7,086 nt of DNA from the NCBI GenBank assembly GCA_017466965.1, contig JAFTTD010000047.1, positions 1-7,086 of the forward strand, in the 5' to 3' direction. This document shows positions 1-6,896 of the stretch, piece after piece; the first letter of the stretch is position 1, and each line of letters begins with the position of its first letter. The notes under the pieces are model-generated. The model ran no database searches. It worked only from the letters and a program-made list of their open reading frames with translations, and was not told the DNA's origin. The DNA comes from Bacteroidaceae bacterium. GTDB taxonomy: Bacteria > Bacteroidota > Bacteroidia > Bacteroidales > Bacteroidaceae. Made by a program: the position numbers and the translations under genes.

Positions 1-115
1 ATTCATGTGATTTTTTCTCCTTTTCTATGGCAGCAAGAATCAAACTTTTGTATTTATCTTTGTAGTTAATAAATTTTTCCGTATCTATTTTTATTTCTTT
101 GCTGAACCCTTTCAT
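1..115 (-). CDS. Unidentified protein, N-terminal 38 residues only
   Basis: An open frame begins with ATG at 115 and runs off the left edge of the window, so only 38 residues are visible. They are strongly charged and Lys/Glu rich (starting MKGFSKEIKI), with one amphipathic stretch around residues 24-38 (SLILAAIEKEKKSHE). There is no signal peptide and no membrane segment in this part. The start lies 10 bp after the stop of the amidase gene on the same strand, which suggests cotranscription. The family is not recognised. The pattern in the last 14 residues is loosely reminiscent of the first helix of ferritin-like/rubrerythrin proteins, but this is a weak guess from very little sequence. That it is a real gene is inferred from position and the open frame. 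Confidence 0.55.
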   Translation of the reverse strand, partial: MKGFSKEIKIDTEKFINYKDKYKSLILAAIEKEKKSHE

Positions 116-125
116 ATTCTTATTT

Positions 126-1316
126 TTATTTTTTTGATAATTTAAATTCTTCAATAGCAGATTTTGTGTCTATCTTCTTGTCACTTTTGAATGCTATAAT
201 AAATGATTTAGGAAATTTTTTAGCAATGTTTTTTTTCAGTTTAAGTATTTCATTATAATCAGATGTTTCTCCATAAGTATATTTATATAATCCATTTTCT
301 TTATATTCAGATGTTGTCAATCCTTTAAATTGTTTGTCTCCTTTAGTTATTCTTTTTTCTGTTGCAAGAATTTGGATCTTAAAAACAGGTTTTGCGTTGC
401 TAATACTATTATTTGATGATTCTTTGTTATTGATTGCTTGTTCTTCATTTTGGCTTGTTTTTTCATTGACGGATAAGTGGCTATTCTCCTCAGGAGATAT
501 TGAAACAAGCGAAGAAATGTGGCCAGTATATTTTTCCTTATACTTAACGACTGCATTGTAGATGCATTTTGCTAATGTATTTTTACCGTTTTTAGAATTG
601 AGATATTTTTCTTCTGCAGGTGTAGAGATAAAACCGACTTCAAGAAGAACGCTTGGCATATAGGTTTTTCTTAAAACGGCCAAATTTGCTTGAAGAACGC
701 CTTTGTCTTGTCTTTTTGCTTTGTTGACCATTTCATGTTGAACTATTTTTGCAAAATCTACACTTTCTTTCATGTCTCTGTCTTGCATTAGTTCAAAAAT
801 TATGTCACTTTCGCTGGAGTTAGGATTAGAGAAGCTGTATTTGCTTTCTCCGTCTTCTTCGAATTGAATTACAGAATTTTCTCTTTTTTCAACTTCTAGA
901 TTAGCTCCTGAACTTTTAAGAGTTAAAGTGTATGATTGAACACCTAATACTCTTCTTTTACGATTTTCTACAGCGTTAGTATGTATTGAAATGAATAGGT
1001 CTGCTTTGGCTTTGTTTGCAATTTCTGCTCTTTTGTCAAGCGTAACAAAGACATCTTTGGAGCGAGTGTATATTACTTTTACGTCGGGGCAATTGTTTTT
1101 GAGCATATTACCAGCTTGCAATGCTATATCAAGTACAATGTCCTTCTCTCTAACACGTTTATTAGAGCCTAATGCGCCAGGATCTTTTCCACCATGTCCA
1201 GCATCCAGGACAACAACAAATTTGTTCTCTTGTGCATTCAATTTGTTGTAGATGCTAAAAAAAGGGGTGCAAATCCAAATGGTTAAAGTTATAATTAAAA
1301 ATACAATTTTAGGCAT
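126..1316 (-). CDS. N-acetylmuramoyl-L-alanine amidase (Amidase_3) with C-terminal SPOR-like domain
   Basis: This is a zinc-dependent cell-wall hydrolase that cuts the bond between N-acetylmuramic acid and L-alanine in peptidoglycan and acts in the periplasm. From the chosen start (396 aa), residues 1-28 form a Sec signal peptide (MPK, a hydrophobic run, then LNA before QENKF). The Amidase_3 domain covers roughly residues 32-262. Zinc ligands are visible as H41 in DAGHGG, E57 in REKD and H112 in SIHTN; the catalytic Glu is E226 in LLEVGF. An Asn/Ser/Glu-rich linker (about 267-309) leads to a SPOR-like domain (about 310-380: FKIQILA, then LYKYTYGE), a type that binds septal denuded glycan. The frame stays open upstream to an ATG at 1400. 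I prefer 1316 because it gives a normal signal peptide and lies just after a TAnnTTTG element. The arrangement is typical of Bacteroidetes amidases. It is divergent from the hyd operon, with no obvious functional link. Confidence 0.93.
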   Translation of the reverse strand: MPKIVFLIITLTIWICTPFFSIYNKLNAQENKFVVVLDAGHGGKDPGALGSNKRVREKDIVLDIALQAGNMLKNNCPDVKVIYTRSKDVFVTLDKRAEIANKAKADLFISIHTNAVENRKRRVLGVQSYTLTLKSSGANLEVEKRENSVIQFEEDGESKYSFSNPNSSESDIIFELMQDRDMKESVDFAKIVQHEMVNKAKRQDKGVLQANLAVLRKTYMPSVLLEVGFISTPAEEKYLNSKNGKNTLAKCIYNAVVKYKEKYTGHISSLVSISPEENSHLSVNEKTSQNEEQAINNKESSNNSISNAKPVFKIQILATEKRITKGDKQFKGLTTSEYKENGLYKYTYGETSDYNEILKLKKNIAKKFPKSFIIAFKSDKKIDTKSAIEEFKLSKK

Positions 1317-1337
1317 GTGTCTATATTTTTGTCTTTG

Positions 1338-1345
1338 CAAAAGTA
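1338..1345 (-). promoter_or_regulatory. Putative -7 element for the amidase gene
   Basis: Read on the minus strand this is TACTTTTG, an exact match to the Bacteroidetes -7 consensus TAnnTTTG. It ends 21 nt before the ATG at 1316, so transcription would start about 15 nt upstream of that codon. This supports 1316 over the in-frame ATGs at 1367 and 1400. No TTTG-like -33 box is found at the expected distance, so the call is tentative. Confidence 0.45.
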
Positions 1346-1396
1346 CGAAAAAAACGAATAACAGCATTTCATTTTTAATATTATTAATAATAATGG

Positions 1397-1424
1397 ACAA
1401 TGTTGCTGTATGTTAGAACATTGT
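1397..1424. repeat. 8-bp perfect inverted repeat (possible operator)
   Basis: ACAATGTT at 1397-1404 and its exact reverse complement AACATTGT at 1417-1424 are separated by 12 bp. The arm-to-arm distance is 20 bp, about two helical turns, which would suit a dimeric regulator on one face of the DNA. It lies about 80 bp upstream of the amidase start and about 190 bp upstream of the hydE transcription start. No U-run follows either arm, so a terminator is unlikely. No known regulator site is recognised. Confidence 0.35.
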
Positions 1425-1576
1425 GATTTTGCTTTATTAGTGAAAAAATAATATCTGTTTAATTTATTAGAACTATTGTTGCTTGATTATTATTTGTTTT
1501 GTTTCATTTTCTGAGTATGACATTTTTATTTGTTTGTTATGTGAAATGAAGACTAAGAATAATTTATTATCAGACT

Positions 1577-1608
1577 TTTGTTTTTGTTCTGTCAAATAAT
1601 TAAATTTG
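1577..1608 (+). promoter_or_regulatory. Bacteroidetes-type promoter of the hyd operon
   Basis: A -33 box TTTG (1577-1580) is followed after 20 nt by TAAATTTG (1601-1608), an exact match to the -7 consensus TAnnTTTG used by the Bacteroidetes primary sigma factor. Both boxes and the spacing fit. The predicted transcript starts near 1614-1616, giving a short leader of about 20 nt before the hydE ATG. This leader is too short to hold a riboswitch, so control would most likely act at transcription initiation. Confidence 0.65.
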
Positions 1609-1633
1609 CGTTAAATTCGTTATTTTTGTAATA

Positions 1634-2692
1634 ATGGGATGTGATAGAGAAATACAATTGTTAGAATCTTTGTTGTCTGGCGACTCAAAGTTAGATATAA
1701 CTGACTTTGAATTTTTGTTGGCTGTTAAGAATACTGACATAAAAAAATATGTATTTAACAAGGCTTGTGAAGTTGCGCATAATAGTTTTGGCGGGAAAGT
1801 TTATTTAAGAGGTCTTGTTGAGATATCTAATTATTGTAGATGCGGCTGTTATTATTGTGGTTTAAGAAGTCAGAATTCTAAAATAAAAAGGTATAGGTTG
1901 AATTTTGATGAAATCATAAATGCTTGTCAAAGGGCGTATAAATGTGGGCTAAGAACATTTGTACTTCAAGGTGGTGAGGATTTGTCTATTTCGGACACTT
2001 TTGTTTCGTCTGTTGTAAGTACAATAAAAGAGGAAATGCCTGATTCTGCTGTAACATTGTCTCTTGGTGAACGTTCATTTAGATCTTTTGAATTGTTCAA
2101 AAAAGCTGGAGCGGATAGATATTTGCTTCGTCATGAAACTGCTTCTAAGGAACATTATGCATTTCTTCATCCAGAATACATGTCATATTCAAACAGGATA
2201 AGATGTTTGTATTGGTTAAAGGACTTAGGGTATGAAGTGGGGGTTGGTATGATGATAGGTTCTCCTGGACAAACATTATATAATTTAGCAGAAGACTTAA
2301 TGTTTATTTCTGAATTTAATCCGGAAATGATAGGTGTTGGCCCTTTTATCCCAGCCAAAGATACACCGTTTGAAAATGAAATTAATGGAAGCATTAGTCT
2401 GACAATGTATATACTGTCGCTATTGCGTCTGTTGTGCCCAAAATCAAATATACCAGCTACAACAGCTCTTATATCATTGTCACCTGATAATATGCAAAAG
2501 GCGATAAAAAGTGGCGCAAATGTAATAATGCCCAATATAACTCCATTGGAACAGAGAAGTAACTATAAAATATATAATGGAAAGACAGATAATAGTTTGG
2601 ATTTTATAGATGAAATAAAACTCATAGAAAGAGATTTGTCTGTTATTGGATATGAGATAGATTGGAGTATCGGTAATTATAAATCTGTTTAA
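1634..2692 (+). CDS. hydE: [FeFe]-hydrogenase H-cluster maturase HydE (radical SAM)
   Basis: HydE is a radical SAM enzyme that converts the Cys-bound Fe(CO)2(CN) synthon made by HydG into the precursor of the H-cluster 2Fe unit. The 352-residue length is normal for the family. The radical SAM cluster motif CX3CX2C is C68, C72 and C75 (CRCGCYYCGLR, with an extra C70). The SAM-contacting GGE motif is at residues 113-115. Further family-like segments are LLRHETA near 164, LHP at 178-180 and GVGPFIPAKDTP at 234-245. Many HydE proteins carry a second cluster site (CX7CX2C) near the C-terminus. Here there is no cysteine after C268, so that dispensable cluster is absent. The ATG at 1634 is about 20 nt downstream of the predicted transcription start and has no clear Shine-Dalgarno sequence. 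It is the first gene of the operon, 10 bp before hydG. BioB and PylB are related folds, but the hydG/hydF context settles the call. Confidence 0.96.
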   Translation: MGCDREIQLLESLLSGDSKLDITDFEFLLAVKNTDIKKYVFNKACEVAHNSFGGKVYLRGLVEISNYCRCGCYYCGLRSQNSKIKRYRLNFDEIINACQRAYKCGLRTFVLQGGEDLSISDTFVSSVVSTIKEEMPDSAVTLSLGERSFRSFELFKKAGADRYLLRHETASKEHYAFLHPEYMSYSNRIRCLYWLKDLGYEVGVGMMIGSPGQTLYNLAEDLMFISEFNPEMIGVGPFIPAKDTPFENEINGSISLTMYILSLLRLLCPKSNIPATTALISLSPDNMQKAIKSGANVIMPNITPLEQRSNYKIYNGKTDNSLDFIDEIKLIERDLSVIGYEIDWSIGNYKSV

Positions 2693-2702
2693 CATTGTAG
2701 GT

Positions 2703-4133
2703 ATGAAACTAACATATAATCCAAAATCAGAAAACTCTGAACAATTCATAAATAATGATGAAATCATTGATAGTTTAGAGCATGCTGAAATAAATAAAAA
2801 AAACAAGTCATTAATAAATGACATTATTGCTAAAGCGGCCTTAGGACAAGGTGTTACTCATAGAGAGGCGATTTTGCTGCTTGATTGTGACGATGATGAA
2901 CTTAATGAAAAGATATTTTCTTTGGCAAATGAAATTAAACAAAGGTTTTATGGTAACAGAATTGTATTGTTTGCTCCTTTGTATCTTTCTAATTATTGTA
3001 TAAACGGATGTGTTTATTGTCCATATCATAATAGCAACAGAACAATTTTAAGAAAAAAACTTAATCATGATGAACTTATTCGTGAGGTGACAGCTCTTCA
3101 GGATATGGGACATAAGCGTTTGGCTTTAGAAATGGGAGAGCATCCGACAATAAACACAATGGAGTATTTGTTGGATTGCATAGATTCTATTTATTCATTA
3201 AAGCACAAAAATGGTGCAATAAGAAGAGTTAATGTGAATGTTGCTGCTACAACAGTAGAGAATTATTCATTGTTGCGAAATGCAGGAATTGGAACATATA
3301 TATTATTTCAAGAAACGTATAATAAAAGTGTTTATGAATCTCTTCATCCTTCTGGTCCCAAAAGTAATTATGCTTATCATACAGAAGCTATGGACAGAGC
3401 AATGATGGGAGGAATTGACGATGTGGGAATAGGCGTGCTGTTTGGTTTAGAAACATACCGCTATGATTTTGTAGGATTACTGATGCATGCGGAACATCTT
3501 GTTGCGCGTTTTGGAGTAGGTCCTCATACAATTAGTGTTCCCCGTCTTTGTATGGCTGATGGAATAGATACTGCAGATTTCACGAATTGTGTACCTGATA
3601 AGGTTTTTCATAAAATTGTGGCTGTTATTCGTTTGGCAGTACCATACACGGGCATGATTGTTTCAACGAGAGAGAGTAAGAGTAATAGAGAGAGAGTCCT
3701 TAATTTGGGTGTTACCCAAATTAGTGGTGGTTCAAGAACTAGTGTTGGAGGTTATGCTGATTCATTGAGTTATGATGATGATAGTTCTTCACAATTTGAA
3801 GTTACAGATAAACGAAGTCTTGATGAAATTGTTTGTTGGTTGTTGAAACTTGGTTATCTGCCAAGTTTTTGTACTGCATGCTATCGTGAAGGCAGAACTG
3901 GAGATCGTTTTATGTCTTTGTTGAAATCAGAGCAAATAGCAAATTGCTGTCAGCCTAATGCTTTATTGACGCTAAAGGAATATCTTATAGATTATGCGTC
4001 TGATGAAACAAGAAAGAGTGCATCAAATGTGATAGAAAAAGAACTAAATAATATATCTAATCCTAAAGTACGTGACTATACAAAATCTCTGTTTGAAAAA
4101 ATTAAAAATGGCGAAAGAGATTTTAGGTTTTGA
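2703..4133 (+). CDS. hydG: [FeFe]-hydrogenase H-cluster maturase HydG (tyrosine lyase, radical SAM)
   Basis: HydG cleaves tyrosine by radical SAM chemistry to p-cresol and dehydroglycine, which yields the CO and CN- ligands bound to a Cys-Fe unit. The 476-residue length is typical. The radical SAM motif CX3CX2C is C99, C103 and C106 (CINGCVYC). The C-terminal auxiliary cluster motif CX2CX22C, which carries the dangler iron, is C390, C393 and C416 (CTACYREGRTGDRFMSL, then NCC). This C-terminal motif separates HydG from the related thiamine enzyme ThiH. Other conserved-looking blocks are EMGEHP (143-148), FQETYN (202-207), LHPSGPKS (214-221) and GGSRTSVGGY (342-351). It starts 10 bp after hydE and ends 6 bp before hydF, so translation is likely coupled within one mRNA. 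Confidence 0.97.
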   Translation: MKLTYNPKSENSEQFINNDEIIDSLEHAEINKKNKSLINDIIAKAALGQGVTHREAILLLDCDDDELNEKIFSLANEIKQRFYGNRIVLFAPLYLSNYCINGCVYCPYHNSNRTILRKKLNHDELIREVTALQDMGHKRLALEMGEHPTINTMEYLLDCIDSIYSLKHKNGAIRRVNVNVAATTVENYSLLRNAGIGTYILFQETYNKSVYESLHPSGPKSNYAYHTEAMDRAMMGGIDDVGIGVLFGLETYRYDFVGLLMHAEHLVARFGVGPHTISVPRLCMADGIDTADFTNCVPDKVFHKIVAVIRLAVPYTGMIVSTRESKSNRERVLNLGVTQISGGSRTSVGGYADSLSYDDDSSSQFEVTDKRSLDEIVCWLLKLGYLPSFCTACYREGRTGDRFMSLLKSEQIANCCQPNALLTLKEYLIDYASDETRKSASNVIEKELNNISNPKVRDYTKSLFEKIKNGERDFRF

Positions 4134-4139
4134 TTAATT

Positions 4140-5360
4140 ATGAAAAAAGAATATATGTATAACGCAGCAAGGATTCATATAGGTTTTTTCGGAAAGGTTA
4201 ATACAGGAAAGTCTAGCTTAATTAACGCTCTTTGTGAACAGGACGTTTCTATTGTATCGTGTATTCCTGGGACAACAACGGATGCGGTTAGCAAGAACAT
4301 TGAAATAGCTTCCATTGGAGCCTGTACTATTATTGACACTCCTGGTGTGGAGGATAATAGTGTGCTTGGAGAACAAAGAGCAAGTTTGACAAATGCTATT
4401 ATTGGCAAGGTTGATATAGCGGTTGTTTTAAGTGATTTTGAGAACAGCTGTTTGTCGCCTTCGGAGTCGTCTTTGATAAAAGAATTTGTTAATTATAATA
4501 CTCCAGTTGTCTTGGCCTTTTCTAAATCAGATGTTTATACTTCTGCAGAATTGGCATTGAAAGTTAGCGCGTTAAAGGAGTATCTTAAAAAGAATAATCT
4601 TAAATTTCCTGTTGTTGCAGTTAGTTCTACGTATAAATTAGGAGTTGATGATTTGATTACAACCATAGCAAACTCTTTGAACAGTAAGGATGAAACTTTT
4701 GATATAACTCATTCATTGTGTAATAAGGGCGACCTTGTTGTGTTGGTGATGCCCCAAGACTCTCAGGCACCAAAAGGACGGCTGATTATGCCACAGGTTC
4801 AGACAATACGTAATCTCTTGGACAAGAGATGTGTTACAGTATGTATCACAGAAGATTGTCTTCAGGGTACGTTGGATTCATTAGCGACATCTCCTAAATT
4901 AATAATAACAGATTCAAAGGTGTTCTCTCTTGTAGAGCAAATTTGTCCTAAAGAAACATTATTGACATCTTTTTCTGTATTAATGGCGCGAATCAAAGGA
5001 GATATAGATGAATTTGTTAAAGGAGCTAAATGTATGGAAAAACTTACTACATCATCCAAAGTACTTATTGCCGAGTCGTGCTCACATGTCCCCGTTGGTG
5101 AGGATATTGGCAGAATAAAAATTCCAAACTTGTTAAGAAAAAGAATAGGTGAAGATCTGACTATCGTTAATGTTAGTGGACATGATTTTCCTGATGATTT
5201 GACATCATTTGACCTGATAATACATTGCGGCGGATGCATGTTTACAAGAAAATACATGCTCAACAGAATTGCTATGGCTAAGGCTAATAATGTGCCAATT
5301 ACAAATTATGGTATAGCAATAGCATGGCTTACCGGAGTGCTTGATAAAGTTGTATGGTAA
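4140..5360 (+). CDS. hydF: [FeFe]-hydrogenase H-cluster maturation GTPase HydF
   Basis: HydF is the scaffold and carrier on which the 2Fe subcluster is assembled before transfer to the hydrogenase. The N-terminal G domain (about 10-180) shows Walker A GKVNTGKS (18-25), switch I PGTTTD (43-48), DTPG (66-69), a G4 motif SKSD (128-131; usual form NKxD) and SS at 162-163. N21 in the P-loop matches the asparagine that coordinates potassium in MnmE-type, K+-activated GTPases. A central dimerisation region (about 195-300) is followed by the cluster domain. The [4Fe-4S] motif CxHx45HCxxC is C314, H316, H362, C363 and C366. The C-terminal NYG (389-391) also fits the family. At 406 residues the length is normal. 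It lies 6 bp after hydG and 59 bp before the hydrogenase gene. Confidence 0.96.
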   Translation: MKKEYMYNAARIHIGFFGKVNTGKSSLINALCEQDVSIVSCIPGTTTDAVSKNIEIASIGACTIIDTPGVEDNSVLGEQRASLTNAIIGKVDIAVVLSDFENSCLSPSESSLIKEFVNYNTPVVLAFSKSDVYTSAELALKVSALKEYLKKNNLKFPVVAVSSTYKLGVDDLITTIANSLNSKDETFDITHSLCNKGDLVVLVMPQDSQAPKGRLIMPQVQTIRNLLDKRCVTVCITEDCLQGTLDSLATSPKLIITDSKVFSLVEQICPKETLLTSFSVLMARIKGDIDEFVKGAKCMEKLTTSSKVLIAESCSHVPVGEDIGRIKIPNLLRKRIGEDLTIVNVSGHDFPDDLTSFDLIIHCGGCMFTRKYMLNRIAMAKANNVPITNYGIAIAWLTGVLDKVVW

Positions 5361-5419
5361 CTTTATATATAAGAATAATACTGATTTAATAAAATATACA
5401 TATAATAATAAATTAAACT

Positions 5420-6877
5420 ATGGCAAAGAACAAGAACAACATTATGTTCATTCGTTATCAACTGCTGGCGAGAATGGTGAACATGTGGAAAAATGATCGA
5501 TTGTTGAAAGACATCAACAGGTTACCAATAGAACTAAATCCCAGAAATTCGCAGACTCGTGGACGTTGCTGCATCTATAAGGAAAGGGCTGTGACAAAAT
5601 ATATATGTATGGCTATGATGGGATTTGACATGACGGATGAGAAGGATGAGATAGACCGTTTGTCTGATTATGTTCAGCGTCTGTTCGACCGAGGAGACAG
5701 TGAAATCAAGATGAATTTGCTATGTGTAATGGATGAAGCGTGCTCGTCATGTATCAAGGTTAATTATGAAGTAACCAATTTGTGCCGTGGTTGTGTAGCA
5801 CAGGCTTGCCACAATGCTTGTCCTAAAAATGCCATCTCATACGATAAGCATGGTAAGGCCATCATTGATCATGATATTTGTATTAGTTGTGGCAAATGCC
5901 ATCAGGCTTGTCCTTATCATGCCATTGTTTATATACCAGTGCCATGTGAAGAGGCCTGCCCTGTAAAGGCTATATCTAAAGATGAATATGGAATAGAACA
6001 TATAGATCCTGCAAAATGTATTTATTGCGGGAAATGTATGAAAGCATGCCCTTTTGGAGCAATATTTGAAGTGTCAAGAGTTTTTGATGTCTTAAAACTG
6101 ATAAACAGAAGGCGTAAGATTGTTGCAATGGTTGCACCTTCTATATTGTCGCAGTTTGATTATCCTATTGAGAAAGTATATGGCGCGTTGAAACAAATAG
6201 GATTTACAGATGTTGTTGAAGTTGCTTATGGCGCAGAGGAAACAATACGTAATGAAGCAGAGGAATTTAAGGAGAGAATGGCTGAAGGTGCACCGTTCAT
6301 GACTACAAGCTGTTGTTCGGCATACGTGCAGTTGGTTAAAAAGCATATACCAGAGCTTGCAAAGTATGTTTCAACAACTGGCACCCCATTATTCTATACA
6401 GCTAAATATGTGAATGAAAAATATCCTGATGCGTTTACAGTTTTCATAGGCCCGTGTGCATCAAAAAGACGTGAAGGTCGTGATAATCCTCGTGTTGATT
6501 TTGTTTGGACTTTCAGTGAACTTGATGCTGTTCTTGAGGGATATGAAATTGATATAGAAAGTTGTGAGTCATACATACCTTCTGAAAGAGGAAGTCGTGA
6601 TGCACAAGGATTTGCGGCTACAGGTGGTGTTTTTGAAGCTGTTAAAAATGCAGTAGGAGATCCTACTCTTCAAGCTACAGTTATTCAGGGTATTGACAAG
6701 AAGACTATTGCAATGTTACGTGGTTACGCCAAAACAGGTAAATGCCCTACAAAGTTTATAGAAATCATGAGTTGCGAAGGTGGTTGCATTGCAGGGCCTT
6801 GCACATTCAATGACACTAATCTTGCTAAGAAAAAATTTGAATCAGAAATAAAGAATTTTGACGATAACAAGTCTTGA
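5420..6877 (+). CDS. Group B [FeFe]-hydrogenase, catalytic subunit
   Basis: This cytoplasmic enzyme reversibly reduces protons to H2 at the H-cluster. Residues 1-100 form an N-terminal region with a CC pair (50-51). Residues 108-210 are rich in iron-sulfur motifs: C108xxC111, C122xxC125x4C130x3C134P, C154/C157/C160/C164P, C176x3C180P and C200/C203/C206/C210P, enough for three or more [4Fe-4S] clusters. The H-domain (about 230-475) has L1 TSCCS (296-300), L2 GPCASK (344-349) and L3 EIMSCEGGC (448-456). The H-cluster ligands are therefore C299, C346, C452 and C456. The L1 and L2 variants and AGPC after L3, in place of the group A TSCCPGW, MPC and GGGQP, mark group B (TIGR04105-like). There is no [2Fe-2S] domain, PAS domain, signal peptide or small-subunit tail. 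It is the last gene of the operon behind its three maturases. No NAD-linked partner is encoded nearby, so ferredoxin is the likely electron carrier (inference). Confidence 0.95.
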   Translation: MAKNKNNIMFIRYQLLARMVNMWKNDRLLKDINRLPIELNPRNSQTRGRCCIYKERAVTKYICMAMMGFDMTDEKDEIDRLSDYVQRLFDRGDSEIKMNLLCVMDEACSSCIKVNYEVTNLCRGCVAQACHNACPKNAISYDKHGKAIIDHDICISCGKCHQACPYHAIVYIPVPCEEACPVKAISKDEYGIEHIDPAKCIYCGKCMKACPFGAIFEVSRVFDVLKLINRRRKIVAMVAPSILSQFDYPIEKVYGALKQIGFTDVVEVAYGAEETIRNEAEEFKERMAEGAPFMTTSCCSAYVQLVKKHIPELAKYVSTTGTPLFYTAKYVNEKYPDAFTVFIGPCASKRREGRDNPRVDFVWTFSELDAVLEGYEIDIESCESYIPSERGSRDAQGFAATGGVFEAVKNAVGDPTLQATVIQGIDKKTIAMLRGYAKTGKCPTKFIEIMSCEGGCIAGPCTFNDTNLAKKKFESEIKNFDDNKS

Positions 6878-6896
6878 TTTTCGTGCTTCTAAATAT

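Larger units (their letters stand above)
1317..1633. other. Divergent intergenic control region
   Basis: This 317-bp, very AT-rich stretch separates the amidase gene (leftward) from the hyd operon (rightward). It holds a promoter element for each direction, an 8-bp perfect inverted repeat at 1397-1424 and an imperfect direct repeat (1413 onward and 1467 onward). No convincing coding frame, tRNA or known riboswitch was recognised. No clear Rex, FNR or Crp operator was found by eye. Confidence 0.7.

Noticed and set aside
1..115. MlaD/MCE-family protein, suggested by the MKGFSKEIKI start and the amidase neighbour
   Set aside because: MCE proteins have a membrane helix right after this start. 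Here the sequence continues charged and hydrophilic.
1317..1400. N-terminal extension of the amidase to ATG 1367 or 1400
   Set aside because: It would put a second hydrophobic run before a good signal peptide and would cover the likely -7 element at 1338-1345.
1420..1460. Possible Rex or Crp/FNR operator (TTGTGA near 1421, GTGAA near 1440)
   Set aside because: The half-sites have no properly spaced inverted partner.
1546..1599. 17-codon plus-strand open frame (MKTKNNLLSDFCFCSVK) just upstream of hydE
   Set aside because: It overlaps the hyd promoter and would lie upstream of the predicted transcription start. It has no supporting signal and is of a length expected by chance.
1621..1628. Second TAnnTTTG match (TATTTTTG) directly before the hydE ATG
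   Set aside because: It has no TTTG at the right distance upstream and would place the transcription start at or after the start codon. The element at 1601-1608 fits better.
2480..2824. Antisense open frame of about 114 codons across the hydE-hydG junction
   Set aside because: It lies opposite two well-supported genes, has no recognisable motif, and is explained by the AT-rich codon use on the other strand.
5358..5365. TAACTTTA as a separate promoter for the hydrogenase gene
   Set aside because: The last base of the consensus does not match and no TTTG box lies about 20 nt upstream. The 59-bp gap is compatible with one operon transcript, although an internal promoter of another type cannot be excluded.
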